Below are positions 1-11,748 of a DNA stretch of 64,000 nucleotides, one piece after another (position 1 is the first letter of the stretch; each line of letters starts with the position of its first letter). A program made the translations under genes and the position numbers. Origin of the DNA: Phialophora verrucosa (Eukaryota > Ascomycota > Eurotiomycetes > Chaetothyriales > Herpotrichiellaceae); contig MSED01000001.1 in NCBI GenBank assembly GCA_002099365.1, positions 1,488,001 through 1,552,000 on the forward strand, given 5' to 3'. The notes beneath the pieces were generated by a model that did not search any database, was not told the origin of the DNA, and saw only the letters and a list, made by a program, of their open reading frames with translations.

Positions 1-460
1 GGGGTGGATTTTCAACGAAACGAGGTCATTAATTGTGCTACTATATCGAGTACTTCATGCAAAGATACACGAACGAGATATGATGGATAGGCGCTAGAGA
101 GGGCAAACTTGAATGAATTCAAACTTCCTCCCCGCTCGCGGGGGAAGGTCCTTCAGCCCCGGTCTCCTTCCCCCTTCCCCATAAGTTTGTTAGTTGGTTG
201 GGACCCCCAGGTATTGACTGCATGTTCTCGGAGATGCAAACCGCCGCGATCAGGGGGAAGTTGTCTACACCGATAAGAGCGGCCGCGTATGGCAATATCA
301 GGACGGTTGATCCAATGTCCTAAGTCTTATTAAATTCAGAATCACGCATAGTCAACCCTCTCAGAGTGTACTATCCTCCTCGAGCCACTATGGAGTCACA
401 CGCATCTTACGCTCGTGGTTCAATCAAGCGGTATGCTTGCTGGCCTCCCTACAAGCAACC
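1..460. other. Left-edge intergenic sequence
   Basis: No coding frame is recognisable here. The stretch leads into the sugar-transporter relic and presumably held its promoter. Confidence 0.5.
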
Positions 461-1966
461 ATGGCAAGGCCAACCAAATTCACCTCTAGATTGTGCTGGC
501 ACTGTGCTTTGGAAGTTTGACCTACGGTTTCATCTTTAGCGTGTTGACCAACACGCTTAGACAACCTACCTTTTATTAATATTTTCGTCTTAGCCAAGGT
601 CCCTCCAAGCCAGATTTGTTGGCTTACACAAATCGGATTATTGGTGCTCTGAACGGAGTCTTCATCTGGGGCGGATTCTTTGGCAGCATCATGGTTGGAT
701 GGGAGTCAAACGCCTTCGGCAGGAACCATAGGGACGTTGACTGTAATCGAGAAGGGTCAAAAAGAGAAGGCCTGAGGAGTTGCGCAGCAACTGCACGAAG
801 TGGCTTCTGACTACCATGGCTCTTTTGCCCGGCAGGTGTTGACACAGATGTGCCAACGGGTTGAGCTTGACAGTATATGCTTTGGAAACGTGACCCTGGC
901 CTCAGTCGTTCCTGGGCAAGAGATTTGCAAGCGGACGACGCTCGGTGGCCTCACCATGTACGCTGGCCAGGCTAGTAGAAACATCGTCATCAAGAGTACG
1001 TGACTTGCGGACTGTCGAAGCAACGTGCGCTATCAGCAATTCCACCTGATCCATTGAGTTGTGTTACAGACTACAGCATCCTGCTCTACACGTCTCTCAG
1101 TCCCACTGTGTCGATTCCACTGATTATGTCGTCACTTTATACAACCTACGCTGGCCTCGGTGCTGGTATAGGTTACTACACTCGTGCCTGGATCATTGAT
1201 AAAGCTGGCCGAAAGCTCCTTTTGGGCAGGCCTGTTCTAACACATCCCGTTTCGGGCTCCCTGCTGCGCTGACATGTGCTCTTCAGTGATCGGCTTGACT
1301 GAGTGTCTGGTTGGATTGTGTGGTGAAGCAGCTATGGTGGCAGAATTCTAGGGCACGGAAAACAAAACGGGTTTGCGTGCTGGTGTCTTCTTTCTATTCT
1401 TTTACGTATCGTTGTAAGTTTCTGGACTTCTGATAGTTTCATGTTACAGCCCGTCCGGTTCTGACACGACAGTCAGTTACGGTATACGCATCGATGCCAC
1501 GACCTATGACTATTGTGCAGGAGTTTTCTTAACCATGCTACGCCCGCAAGGAATGGTTTTTTTCCGGTCGCCACGTTGTTCCTCCCGGTGACTCCCTTCC
1601 TCGAGGCAGCCCCGGCGGCTCTCACTAAAGTAGGCTGGAAATATTATCTGGCCTTCATCATCGTCACTGTTCTCAATATCGTCTTGGTCCAATTGTACTT
1701 TTCAGAGGTAATACACGCACGAAGCCCGTCCTACGCGGGTCACGACAGGCTCACTATTTCCGTAGACTAAGGGCATGACATTGGAAGAGATCGGAGCCTC
1801 GTTTGGGGATGAGGTGGCAGTGCGTCTAATGAATGATTTGGAGGAAGCTGGAGAAACTGAATATGCTATGACCGAGCGCGGCCATGGCATTAGCAAAGAC
1901 TCAATTACCAAACATGCGACCGCAGCGCGGTTGGAGATGAGTGAGTTACGTGGTCAGGCCAAGTGA
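461..1966 (+). pseudogene. Relic of an MFS sugar transporter
   Basis: Pieces of a fungal sugar/H+ symporter of the major facilitator superfamily can be read in order but in several frames. They are an ATG-led N-terminus at 461, a first transmembrane piece near 500-560 (ALCFGSLTYGFIFSVL), the segment TNRIIGALNGVFIWGGFFG near 620-690, a middle piece near 1125-1235 ending in IDKAGRKLLL, a late transmembrane piece GWKYYLAFIIVTVLNIVLV near 1632-1690, and the C-terminal signature TLEEIGASFGDEVAV near 1775-1825. Frame changes and stops separate these pieces, and the central part is short for the roughly 500-residue family. Some breaks may be introns, but not all can be spliced away. I infer a dead gene whose frame was lost by small indels. 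The intact family imports hexoses at the plasma membrane. Confidence 0.75.
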
Positions 1967-3248
1967 ACTGGATTGTCACAAGAAACTGTCGCCAAATCGC
2001 AGCTAACCTTCCAGAAGAGTCGGAAATTACTCCTCTCTCATCGTTGAAGCTCTGTTGCAGCTCTGCACAGCACATTGGGTGACCATGGGAACAGTCGTAG
2101 AGAGATGAGGGCCAAATTCTGTCGCCTCCTGACCACATTCCGATGCCTAGAACCGAATTTTCGCGGGCAGACTGGACTTTCAACAGTATTGTAATACATC
2201 AACGCACTTATAGATCGACAGGCAGGCAGGCAGACAGACACTTTTGACGCATTCGCTTCCTTTACCTCGTCTCTTCCCTCTGGGCTTCCTCCGAATTCCC
2301 TTCTCTTAGGGAGAAGAAAGAACACCAAGGGGTCACCGGCGATATGACATTCACGTCCAGAATCTAATGTCTGTTGCCCAGGTCGTAGAACGGGTCATGA
2401 AACACGCACGGGTGACACAGCAACAGCAACGCTTTTGTTGTGCTCTACTGATCGCAGCGCTGATGGCTACAGGGCGCTTGAACAGACAGGTTCAGGGTTG
2501 ATGCCTGGACAATGCAGTACTAGCCCCAATGCAGACTCTGAGTCTGAACTTGACAGCACGGTGCAACACGAATGCCATGTGTAGATTGATTGCATGGAAA
2601 CGGGGAAGATCGTATTAAGCCACGCGGCTTTGGCTGGTGGTTGTAGTGGGTGGCCAATGAGGATATAACATGGATATGTGGGACAATCGAGGATTGGCCG
2701 TAGATGCTAATAGTTCTTGACGGTTTGGAGTAGAGCAGAGCAGGTGCCAGTGAGTCGAGGACGGTGCAATCCATGATGGGCGCGCTGGTGGAGGCCCAAA
2801 TGCTACAGCTCAGAGCTCTCCAGGTCGTTCGCTTCGCTCTAGAGGGGTGTCCAAACAGTGTCCGTGTCTGACAGCAATATTGCGCGACGATAAAAACAAG
2901 CAAGTAGTCAAGTGCTGCGAGAGAGGAGGCACTGTAGACGGGGGTTTCAAAAGAATTGGTGGCGGACCGTGCTCTCACGAATGGAGAAGCCATTGCTTCA
3001 ACCCTATCATGATCACATTGTCGCTGTGACAGGTTGGGGTCGGCCATGTCGCCGATTTAAACAGCGGGATGATGCGAAACCGCAATATCGCCGGGCTACT
3101 GGATTTCTGACAACCCTAGGGAGTACACCCGAAACCCCTCACGGTGCGCGTACTCGAGGAAGCGGGATATCTTCCATCGGTTGCTACCTTTTTTGCGCGC
3201 CGAGAGTTGTTTGATAATACAAGTTCATTCGCAAGGGAAGGCTGGGAG
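1967..3248. other. Intergenic, no supported gene
   Basis: A 1.3-kb gap between the transporter relic and the alcohol dehydrogenase. It holds a short GGCA tandem repeat. A 175-codon minus-strand frame (2520-3047) has no recognisable features. The right end should hold the promoter of the dehydrogenase. Confidence 0.5.
2217..2238. repeat. Short (GGCA)n/(GACA)n microsatellite
   Basis: Five to six imperfect tetranucleotide units in a row, GGCA changing to GACA. It is a simple slippage repeat in non-coding sequence. Confidence 0.8.
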
Positions 3249-4364
3249 ATGAGTCCCGTCAACGCTCCTGACTTTATGAGAGCGCAGGTCCTCGAGGCTT
3301 TCAGCACGCCGTATAAGCTACAGACGCGCACTCCGGTCCCCAAGATCGAGGGACCCCACGACGTCTTGATCAAGGTCGACGCTGCCGGATATTGTCATAC
3401 CGATGAAATAGTCGCCTTGGGACAATTTCCCACGAAACCACCGCTGCCGTTCATTGGGAGCCATGAGATTGCCGGCACGGTCGTCCAAGCAGACCCATCC
3501 ACCGGCCTCAAGGCAGGTGATCGAGTTGGATCTCCCGGTCGTGGCTATCGCCCTTGTGGCCAGTGTTTGGAGTGTTGCACGGGGCCGACCCCAGATGGCG
3601 ATGGCGACCCCGTAGGCTTCTCGATTCTTTGCCCCGTGGCCAAGTCGAACGGGGTGAGTCGTAATGGCGGGTTTGCCGAGTACGCAGTCGTTGACGCCCG
3701 ACAAGTCGTCCTAATCCCAGAAGGAATGGCCGCGGTAGAGACTGCTCCGCTCATGTGTGCGGGAATCACTATATATCAAGCCCTCAAGAAGTGTCAATTG
3801 TCGCCTGGGCAGAGAGTGGCGATCATAGGATGCGGTGGCGGCTTGGGTCATCTGGGGCTACAGTTTGCTCAGAAGATGGGCCTGCGCGTGATTGGCGTGG
3901 ACGCAGCTGACGGGCCTCTCAAAGTTGCCATGGACTTGAAAACGACCGCTACCATTGTCGACGCCAGAACAACGACGGCGGCCGAGTTGGTTGACAACCT
4001 CGGAGTCGAAGACGGGAAAATGTACAGGGCAGAAGTGGGAGTCGATGCTGCCATTATGCTGTCTGACAACCAGAACGCTTTTCAATATGGCGTGGATTTG
4101 CTGCGGAATCATGGCACCTGTGTCGTTGTCGCTTTATCGGACAAAGGGTTCCATTTCGCGGCGAATGATGTGGTTTTACGAGACATCCGGATCGTTGGGA
4201 CCACCCTGGGCTCCATAAGCCGGATTCGAGAGATGCTCCAGTTTGCTTCGCGTCATAATATCAAGCCAACTCTCAAGGTCTTTCGCCTAGAGGAGATTGG
4301 GGACTTGATTGATCAATATCACAAGGGCAGTGGAGGCAAGTTGGTTGTAGATATGTCCCTATGA
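3249..4364 (+). CDS. Zinc-dependent alcohol dehydrogenase (MDR family)
   Basis: Single-exon, 371-residue medium-chain dehydrogenase/reductase that should interconvert alcohols and aldehydes or ketones with NAD(P). The start is the first ATG of the frame; the open frame runs 105 bases further upstream, but only from a GTG. Catalytic-zinc residues are visible: Cys49-His50 in GYCHTDEI and His72-Glu73 in GSHEIAG. The structural-zinc lobe has cysteines at about 103, 106, 109/110 and 128. It carries an insertion rich in Gly, Asp and Pro before its last cysteine, longer than in classical ADHs. The Rossmann nucleotide loop GCGGGLGHLG lies at about 194-203. There is no signal peptide, so it is probably cytosolic. 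It stands alone between a relic and a gene-poor stretch. Substrate is not deducible from sequence. Confidence 0.9.
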   Translation: MSPVNAPDFMRAQVLEAFSTPYKLQTRTPVPKIEGPHDVLIKVDAAGYCHTDEIVALGQFPTKPPLPFIGSHEIAGTVVQADPSTGLKAGDRVGSPGRGYRPCGQCLECCTGPTPDGDGDPVGFSILCPVAKSNGVSRNGGFAEYAVVDARQVVLIPEGMAAVETAPLMCAGITIYQALKKCQLSPGQRVAIIGCGGGLGHLGLQFAQKMGLRVIGVDAADGPLKVAMDLKTTATIVDARTTTAAELVDNLGVEDGKMYRAEVGVDAAIMLSDNQNAFQYGVDLLRNHGTCVVVALSDKGFHFAANDVVLRDIRIVGTTLGSISRIREMLQFASRHNIKPTLKVFRLEEIGDLIDQYHKGSGGKLVVDMSL

Positions 4365-7300
4365 CGCCGCAGACTATTACCGAATGGCACCTATAGTTGT
4401 CCAATACTGTATTCTCTCGATTCTTATCGCTGGTGGAAATCGATTCCTATATGTGCACGCATGAATTTGTTGATGGTGGCCTCCTCTCGGTGCGGGCATT
4501 ATCGGGTACATAAGCAGTAGGGAGTGGACTGAGCAGAAAACCTTCTCGACTGTGAGAGTGGCACGAATGAGCCAGTTGCAGGGACGCCGTCGTCGTAGTG
4601 TGCCTAACGGGCACGTTCGATGTCAAAAGATTTAGCCGACCGACTCGGTAAGGACGTTTGCTGGGCATTGGTCTCTAATTAGATGCTACTAATAACTCCC
4701 CCTAGCGCCCTAAAATGGACGCCGAGTTAAGTTGAACAGGAGTGGGTTAGAGGGACGCGAGGGTGAGTCATGGTAGCGATGCCCTCCCGTTATAATAGGA
4801 AAGAGACACTCTGTTTCTAAGAAATCAGGCTATAGCGCGTCAGTACTTTGTCATCATGGCGGCTCCCTTATCGCATCCCCCTTTTGTACCACAGATCAAA
4901 ACTGGCGACCGCATTATATAAGACAACCCAGACCTCGGTGGGCCGGTCCTAATATTGCGAAGGTACAGTATGAAGCTGCATACCGTGGTGGCTGTCTTTG
5001 CCTTGTATTCTCAGAGAGACTTACTCAACGGGGTGTCAAAGAAGGGGCATCGGAGGGCAGGGCGGAAAGGTTGTCTGTGGCGAGGAAGAAAGGGCATGAG
5101 CGCATTGTGTCTCCCCTCTTTCGCCGAGTTCAAGAGACCACTGATGTCTTCCCGGTGGGAAAAGAACGCGGGGTATACGACTCGAGGACTTCGCCACACT
5201 GCAAAATCTCTTGGTTTGGCTTGAAGACGAAATGGACGAGAGGTCCCCGACCGGGACATCCGACTTTGAGTTTTTCAGTCGGATGATCGATAAAGACTAA
5301 CGTGCCTCGCTGGATGGGTTCGTCGGTAGACGTCCTACAAATTCCACGAGTCGCAAGATGTCGTAAGATGTCGTGATCTAGATTATGCTGTACAGGTATG
5401 AAGCGGGAAACCCTGGGTGCTGGAAATCGGTGAACAGCGACTGGAATCCCGCTTCCGACCTCCTAAAATCCGCTGGGGATGGGTGCAATGATACCCCAAA
5501 TTTTCGCAATGTTTGAACCAGATCGTCAAGAGAGACATGTACTGGAATGTCCCCGATACTTGCTCATTGGGAAAGCCTTTACCTCTGTGTACGTTGATTT
5601 GTACACGGTCTACTGTGAACAGATAACTGAGGCCACTGTCATACTGCAATTCAGGTGTCTAGGCACGAACACCAAGCGTGGAGTGCACGAAAATGAAACC
5701 CGAGGCCAGCCAGCTGCTTGGCCAGAACTTGCTGCCGATTCATTGGCCATAATGTTGACAGTCTCTGCCGCCAATCATGTCCAATTGTGGGTGGTGAAAA
5801 AAGGGTGGAAGGCCATGAATACATATTACTGTAGTCCGTGAGATTCAGCAGTCACTCCCTCCTCAATGGTCACTGGCTTTGTCCCTAAGGTCCCCCTACC
5901 AAGGATCAGTCAGTTATTATTGCACTCGACGTCGCCCTTTAAGATCTAGAACCATTCTGAATCACATGAAAATAAAGTAGACACCAGCCCTGACCAGCCA
6001 AAGTTTCTTCTCCGCCGGCGCTTCCAGGGGATTTTCAGGCTTCCCACGCTTCCCCTTCGGCCCGCCAGGAGTTCGTCCACCTCGATCATGAATCGGGGCG
6101 GAAAGGTACAATTCATCCCATTTGAACGGTTTCATTGGTCTCTCGAGACGAACCCAAAGTTCGACAAGGGTCTCTTTCAATCTCTGAGCCCAACTGATTC
6201 GATCCTCCTTTTCCGATCCGCACCACCAATCAGATTTCGTCGCCGCGAGCGAGCAAGCATGCCTGCCTTCCTGCCTGTAGGATGTTAACGGATGGATTGA
6301 GGGATGAACTTCAAGTGAGTGACAACGCACACCTACCTACCTACCTACCTACCTACCTACCTGCATGTGTTCTCAAGTTGCAGCCTCACATCGCCTCTGC
6401 TTGCCTGGCGCACGTACCAAGTCCCACGACCCTTGAACGGCTCACTGCGTCCGGTAGACACGCTTGGCCTCAACCCCGGCTACGACCTAGCCATCATCGG
6501 CACTAGTAGCCTACTTATCTCGCGGCATGCGCGGTGGCATCTCATCTCGGAAAGGCTGCTGTCCTTTGTGCTATGTGCTGTCCGCTGCGCCGCCGTGTGC
6601 CGGCGGAGGCAGTGGTGCTCAGACCATGCGTTCGCGCTTAAGCGGGCCGGCTGCCCGTACCCTAACGCCCGTGTCTGAGGAAATCGATGCGAGGCTTCCA
6701 ATCACGGAGAAGCCAATGCGATGTGATTGATTGATGAAAAAAAATAAATATCTCTCTGCCATCCACAACCACACATCCTGCTGCCCGTAGTCGTGCGTGC
6801 GTCCCGGCACGACATGATTGTTCGCATGCAGCGTGAGGATGAATCCGTCCCTTCATTCATGGCATGACAAGTGGCGGATCGACTGATGGAGGGAGTGGGA
6901 GTGCGAGCGCGAGATTTTTACAGGTTACTGTACACTACCACTGCACTATCTACAGTCTCTATCTGTCTGTCTGGCTGCGGGGTTGGAGTCGGGGGTCCGA
7001 ACCGTGCACCAACCCAGTCGAATCCAACCCGACTCAATAACCAATGCCAACCGGCATATGGGTATTTGCTTGAAGTCTCTGCATGTGATTGATGTCTGGA
7101 ACGCACCTCTCGGACTCCCGGAGATCCTAGGAGGTCATGCTAATTGGCAAAGCGGGCAGGCAGGCAGAGTGCTCGACCTGCTGAGATTGGGCACGATCTG
7201 GCCCAGGCCCTACGAATAATCATCGATGATTGCCTGCGATGCCAGTGCCAGTGCCAGTCGAAGCTCGTTCACTGACATATGTATCTCATCCTGAGGCATC

Positions 7301-7671
7301 CATCCATCCCATCGCATCGTCCGTTCGCAGGGGAATTGTTCCATGGTGCTGGAGTCCCATGCCTCAGAAACGTCCAAACTACAGGTTTTCCATCGAAAAG
7401 GATCGTGAAATCTCGGCCGCGGAGGCTCGGTTCAGCAAGTTTCTTCGCCCGGGGAGCCTGACGAGGGGGAGACGAGGAAAGGGCAACGACGTATGCGTTT
7501 CATGTTTTGTATCCGTCCTTACCACATAAATATTCTGGTTGTTTTCCGTCTCAAACATCCGAAGTCGTGCCCAATACCCTGTACTCACAACGCCCTATGC
7601 TTGAACACCATGACCGAACAAAGCGATAACTGACCGTAGACGTTGTGCTCGGACAGGTACATGCCACTACG
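4365..7671. other. Gene-poor 3.3 kb with a CCTA microsatellite
   Basis: No conserved gene is recognisable. A TATA-like box (near 4914-4921) stands about 50 bases before an ATG at 4970 whose first residues, MKLHTVVAVFALYS, resemble a signal peptide; the frame then becomes basic and unconvincing. The right part contains many short frames on both strands, which look like chance, and presumably includes the leader of the coiled-coil gene. Confidence 0.45.
6331..6362. repeat. (CCTA)n microsatellite
   Basis: Eight tandem tetranucleotide units, essentially perfect. It lies in non-coding sequence about 1.3 kb before the coiled-coil gene. The unit differs from fungal telomeric TTAGGG/CCCTAA, so this is not a telomere remnant. 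Confidence 0.9.
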
Positions 7672-9715
7672 ATGTCACAACGATCCATGGGCCCGGCACA
7701 ACTCAAAGACCGCTCGGATGGCGAATCTCGCGGGACACCGAACGGAGTCAGCACCGTGGATAGAGCAGGTGCCAGTACCGATGCCGGTGCCGGTGATGGT
7801 CCTAGTGCTGTTGATACTAGTACCAGTGTCGGTGCCGCTGCAGGTGATGGTCTCGGTACCGAGAACTCCAACGGCGACATCGCCGTCGCCCACTTCGGCA
7901 TCTTCCACAACAAGATTGTCGACAACGTTCAAAAGCTCCGAGATGGCTTGGCCGTGATCGACGGGGCGGTGGGCGATCTGTCCACAACATTCAACAAGTT
8001 TGGCAAGATAGTCACGACGGTGGGCAGCCGGTACGGAAAGGACGAAGAGCTCGTGGAGGAAATCCGGAGACTGAAACATATCAAAAACGGAATCTGGGAC
8101 CATATCCTGGCGGATCGGGACAAGTACGAGAAGGAGAAATCCGAGCTGCAGGCCGTGCATAAGGCCGAAGTGGCGGCATTATCTGCGCAGGCGAAGGCGG
8201 GTGAGCAGGAGAAAAAGAAGTTCGAGGACATGGTGAAGCTGCAGGAGGAAAAATTCGCAAACGCGAAGAAGAAGCTCGAGGCCGAGCTGCAGCGGAGAGC
8301 GAAGCAGCTGGAAACCGACAACGCCGCCAAGATTGCGGCCCTGGAGAGCGACAAGCAGAAACTGCAGGGTGAGAACGCCAGATTGACAACGGAGCTGAAC
8401 GACAGGACTAGGGAGCGCGACGAAGAAAAGTTAACCCGCGAAACCATGCAGACCAAGTTACGCGGGGATGTCCTTGCGCTGGAGAAGGAACTTGGTGGCA
8501 TGAAGGCGAAATATCAAGTCAACAGGCAGCCGTCTGAGTATTAGTAGGCTGAGCTGCTTCCTCCTTTCCTGGCTTTGCGGCATTGCCACTGACCCATCAC
8601 TAATCAACAGTAAGGGACGATACGGGAAACTGACAGAGCGGGTGAGCGAAATGGCGACAGTGTACTTCGCGGATCTTTCAGATGTGGCAATGGATGTAAG
8701 TTCGTCAGTTGGGTTGATGGGATAACCAACTTTGTTTGAGTCCTTCCGTTGGTGTTGCTGTGTTGAATAACTTACTCATGCGTTGACAATACAGGATCCG
8801 GTCGGTACATCGTTGAGTCTGATACGGAGGTCGTCGAGTTTTGAGAAGGTCCCCATTGCAGATTCGTCCTGCTCTCGGTATCTTCGACTGGCAATCTCCC
8901 AACACATAATCTTCGATGCTATCTACAACTCCGTGTGGCAACCCTTTTTCTCACAGTACCTGTGGAAACATGCGAAAGATAGGGGTACGACTCCTACGGT
9001 TCTCAGGGAGATATACTCACGTCTCGGTGCCGATGGGGCGGACTTCCAGCATAATTGGAAAGTGCCCACATTGAAGATCCTAGGTCAGCTTGACGAGCAG
9101 ACGGATGTCGCGCGCCTACTAGTCGACATGATTGAAGCAAAAGTTGTCTCTCCCTTGAAACCATTGCTAGACGACGTGCGGGTGGACTCATTCAGAAATG
9201 ATTTAAGAGAATTGTTCACCGACGCCATTGTTCTGGGCCGAGAAGCGGAGCGCGATCAGTCAATGGTATACGTCGATACCGTTCCATCCATGATAAAGGA
9301 CCGTGAGGGCTGGAAGGAATATTTGGGTTCGATTGAGGAATATGACACCAGTGATATGATCGACCCGTCTGCAGTCTCTCCGACGTCGGAATTTTCCCCT
9401 GAGCCGCCACCGCTATTTGTGAGTCCAAAAATCTTCCGTAAGATTGAGGATATCACATCAGAGGCGACGGCCACTGGCAGCTCCAAGGTCGAGCTGATTC
9501 AAATGGGGGTTGCGCTATTCCCGGACACGGGCATCTTCCACGAGGGAGAAATGGAGTGGCAGAGGATCCGCGGGGCAAGTAAGGAAGCCGCGAAGGGTAA
9601 TGGCGGTGCTTTCTTGAGGAGATCAAGCACGAGTACGGCTGGGACAGGGCTTGGTATTTCGCCGAGGTCTCCATCTACCACATGGCCTCGACGGGGAACA
9701 CATGGTTTTGAGTAG
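7672..9715 (+). CDS. Coiled-coil protein of unknown function, three exons
   Basis: I do not recognise the family. The model is join(7672..8537, 8611..8695, 8795..9715), 623 residues. Both introns restore frame exactly: the first has donor GTATTA and acceptor CAACAG with CTAAT just before it; the second has donor GTAAGT and acceptor ATACAG. The ATG is the first in the frame; upstream only a GTG precedes it. The N-terminus (about 10-75) is an Ala/Gly/Asp/Ser/Thr-rich low-complexity tract with period-like GTCGGTGCC DNA. About 80-130 is an ordered segment (FHNKIVDNVQKLRDGL). About 135-285 is a strongly charged Lys/Glu/Ala coiled coil. The C-terminal half is globular, with aromatic-rich IFDAIYNSVWQPFFSQYLW, and ends in a Ser/Thr/Pro tail. 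There is no signal peptide or membrane segment. A cytoskeletal or scaffold role is possible but only a guess. Confidence 0.75.
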
Positions 9716-10008
9716 TTTGTTGCAACTGGAAACGGTGTGAATCAAGTCTGGGCCGGCTGATAATAATCAGTCCTAGCATGTTTCCAACGGATCAAAATAG
9801 GATGGAGACCTTTGCTCGCTGACTCGACATCCTGGTGCAAGTCAACTCGCGGAATTTTGGGTAGCAGGAGGACGACATTGGCGCCGTCGACTGACTTCGG
9901 AGCATGCTTGGAGGGCAGACTCGCCCACACTCTCATCGCTCTCGTGCATGTAGACTTGATGAAATCCGCAGCGCGTGGGACGACCAAAGCTCTGGTCGGT
10001 TAATCCAC

Positions 10009-11748
10009 TCAGTCTCCGGCGTCAGCCCACATGATCAGCAGCAGAAGTAGCGGAGAGGTCAAGTGAAGTGTCCGTTCGCTGAATGAGTCGCGGACGGTGT
10101 CCAAGTTGTCCCATTTGAACGACTCACCAATCCCGCCAACACTGGCCAAATATGAACGCCCAAATATATGAAGGTTGTCTTCATCCGAGCTGCCGACGAA
10201 TGAAATCTCAGCACCGGCGAACTGCCATATTTCGTGGTCTGTGGTGAGCCTCATGGGTGCGAGTCCTATAGTCTCAGGGTCGTGCACCGAAACTAACCCA
10301 TGTGCTTTTGGGGTGACGCCAAACACATAATAATCCCGGGTTGAGACATTTGGAGGCTGTACAGTCGCAGCCACTTCTGAAGTAAGGGCGTACCGAGGCT
10401 GTTTCCTGGGATCTCCCCGGCAAAGAGGCACGTTTTGACCCTGGAAATGCAGAGCCGGGTAGGTAGCAAGGGGACGAGCCGCCCGACGTGCCGCTGGTAC
10501 AAGGGCTTCACCTTGTGGACTTGTAGATAAATTGACACAGACACGCAAGTATAACTTGGTGCATAGACCCACTAGTTGATCGCCACTTGGAGGAGAATCT
10601 GCCCATTTCTGGATCTCGTCACGAATTGTCCGTTTGGTGATTTTGAGTTGCCGTCTCAAGGATATTCCTAGTGAGATGAGCTCCCTCGAAGTAGCACCGT
10701 CCACTCGTGCCAAAAAATTCATAGTCTCGAGCAGGAGTGACAGGGAGCTCAACTCATAGTCCACTCGAACGTGTTTCTTCGCGCGTGCATTGAGTGACAA
10801 TAAAGCGAACACCTTGTCTCTGGGGTCCGAGCATTCAGTATAGGAGTAGTCAAGAAGTAGTGTTCGGAAATCAGTGCTTGACACACCGTTTTTACTCTTC
10901 GCTCTCTCGGAACAGAGCTTCTTGGGTAACGTCGAAGGTAGATCCTTGGTTATGGGAAGGCATGCTTCGCTCCCTTTGACCAAAAGCTCGAGCGGGATGC
11001 AGGCTTCGCCGTGCTGCAGTTCGACCCGCCTGCCAGAGATTACTTCTTGGACGATCCAAGCTCGTGTCCAATATGGGTGGGAGGTTATCCGACGCAACTT
11101 CGTCTCGGTATGGACTTTCATGTGACAAGTGGAACCTGGCCTCACTGCGCGAGCCAAGAGCTCCTCAACGTCGGTCAAGAGGCCTAGATCAGCCGAAAGC
11201 CAGATTAGGACGCAGTCAGCATTGGAGTAGATGCTCGCCATGTTGGATACTTGCGCATTGCGTTCCGATGTGTCTGTTTGATCTATACATATTGCATCAA
11301 TCCACAGCATGCGAGACATTGCCGGGTCCCGCAGGTTATACAGCATCGATTCGAGATTGCGTCGTTCAAGAGGAAATGCGGTCCCGTTGAGCTTCATAGG
11401 AGGACGGTGATGTGAAGGACCCAGTCGTTCCTCACCCCATGTATAAGACACTGCTGAGTACATGGGACTGTTGTTGAGATCATATGTCCGGAGGGTTCCC
11501 TGCAACTGATCCGCAAATTTCCCACTGTGTAGCTCCAACAATCGAAACTCATTTGCACTACAGGGTGGGAGGACTCTTAGACTTGGAGCCTGCTGAGGTG
11601 TCTCGTGGGGGGTCATCGAGGCCTGGTCAGCCTTGCCGTTGTTTTCGGCCCTGCCTTCTGTCAATGCTGTAGAGCTTGGTGTCGTCTGTGTTCGACCGGG
11701 GATGGCATCTTTCTTCATCATGATATGGTCTCCGGAAGTACCTCTCAT
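10009..11748 (-). CDS. HET-domain protein (heterokaryon incompatibility type)
   Basis: Single-exon, 579 residues. The HET domain spans about 97-245 and shows its usual blocks in order: YSAVSYTWGEE, LWIDAICIDQTD followed by RNAQVSNMASIYSNADCVLIWL-type sequence, then RAWIVQEVISGR. A later RDKVFALLSL block is the common extension of large fungal HET proteins. The C-terminal 300 residues are not a recognised repeat domain, and no NACHT or WD40 region is visible. HET proteins act in allorecognition, where mismatched partners trigger cell death of fused hyphae. Most family members, including perhaps this one, have unknown partners. The first true ATG is used; two codons further upstream the frame has only TTG. 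The frame is intact, unlike several accessory genes in the window. Confidence 0.9.
   Translation of the reverse strand: MRGTSGDHIMMKKDAIPGRTQTTPSSTALTEGRAENNGKADQASMTPHETPQQAPSLRVLPPCSANEFRLLELHSGKFADQLQGTLRTYDLNNSPMYSAVSYTWGEERLGPSHHRPPMKLNGTAFPLERRNLESMLYNLRDPAMSRMLWIDAICIDQTDTSERNAQVSNMASIYSNADCVLIWLSADLGLLTDVEELLARAVRPGSTCHMKVHTETKLRRITSHPYWTRAWIVQEVISGRRVELQHGEACIPLELLVKGSEACLPITKDLPSTLPKKLCSERAKSKNGVSSTDFRTLLLDYSYTECSDPRDKVFALLSLNARAKKHVRVDYELSSLSLLLETMNFLARVDGATSRELISLGISLRRQLKITKRTIRDEIQKWADSPPSGDQLVGLCTKLYLRVCVNLSTSPQGEALVPAARRAARPLATYPALHFQGQNVPLCRGDPRKQPRYALTSEVAATVQPPNVSTRDYYVFGVTPKAHGLVSVHDPETIGLAPMRLTTDHEIWQFAGAEISFVGSSDEDNLHIFGRSYLASVGGIGESFKWDNLDTVRDSFSERTLHLTSPLLLLLIMWADAGD

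Noticed and set aside
2520..3047. 175-codon minus-strand frame with an ATG
   Set aside because: Composition is irregular, with no recognisable motif, no splice context and no homologue known to me. It also crosses the likely promoter of the dehydrogenase.
3144..3248. Upstream extension of the alcohol dehydrogenase
   Set aside because: This part of the frame starts at GTG and does not resemble the family; the first ATG at 3249 gives the normal length.
6331..6362. Telomere-like repeat
   Set aside because: The unit is CCTA, four bases, not the six-base fungal telomere unit, and unique sequence lies on both sides.
7929..8501. 190-codon minus-strand frame opposite the coiled-coil gene
   Set aside because: It is the Ser/Phe/Ala-rich complement of the Lys/Glu coiled-coil codons.
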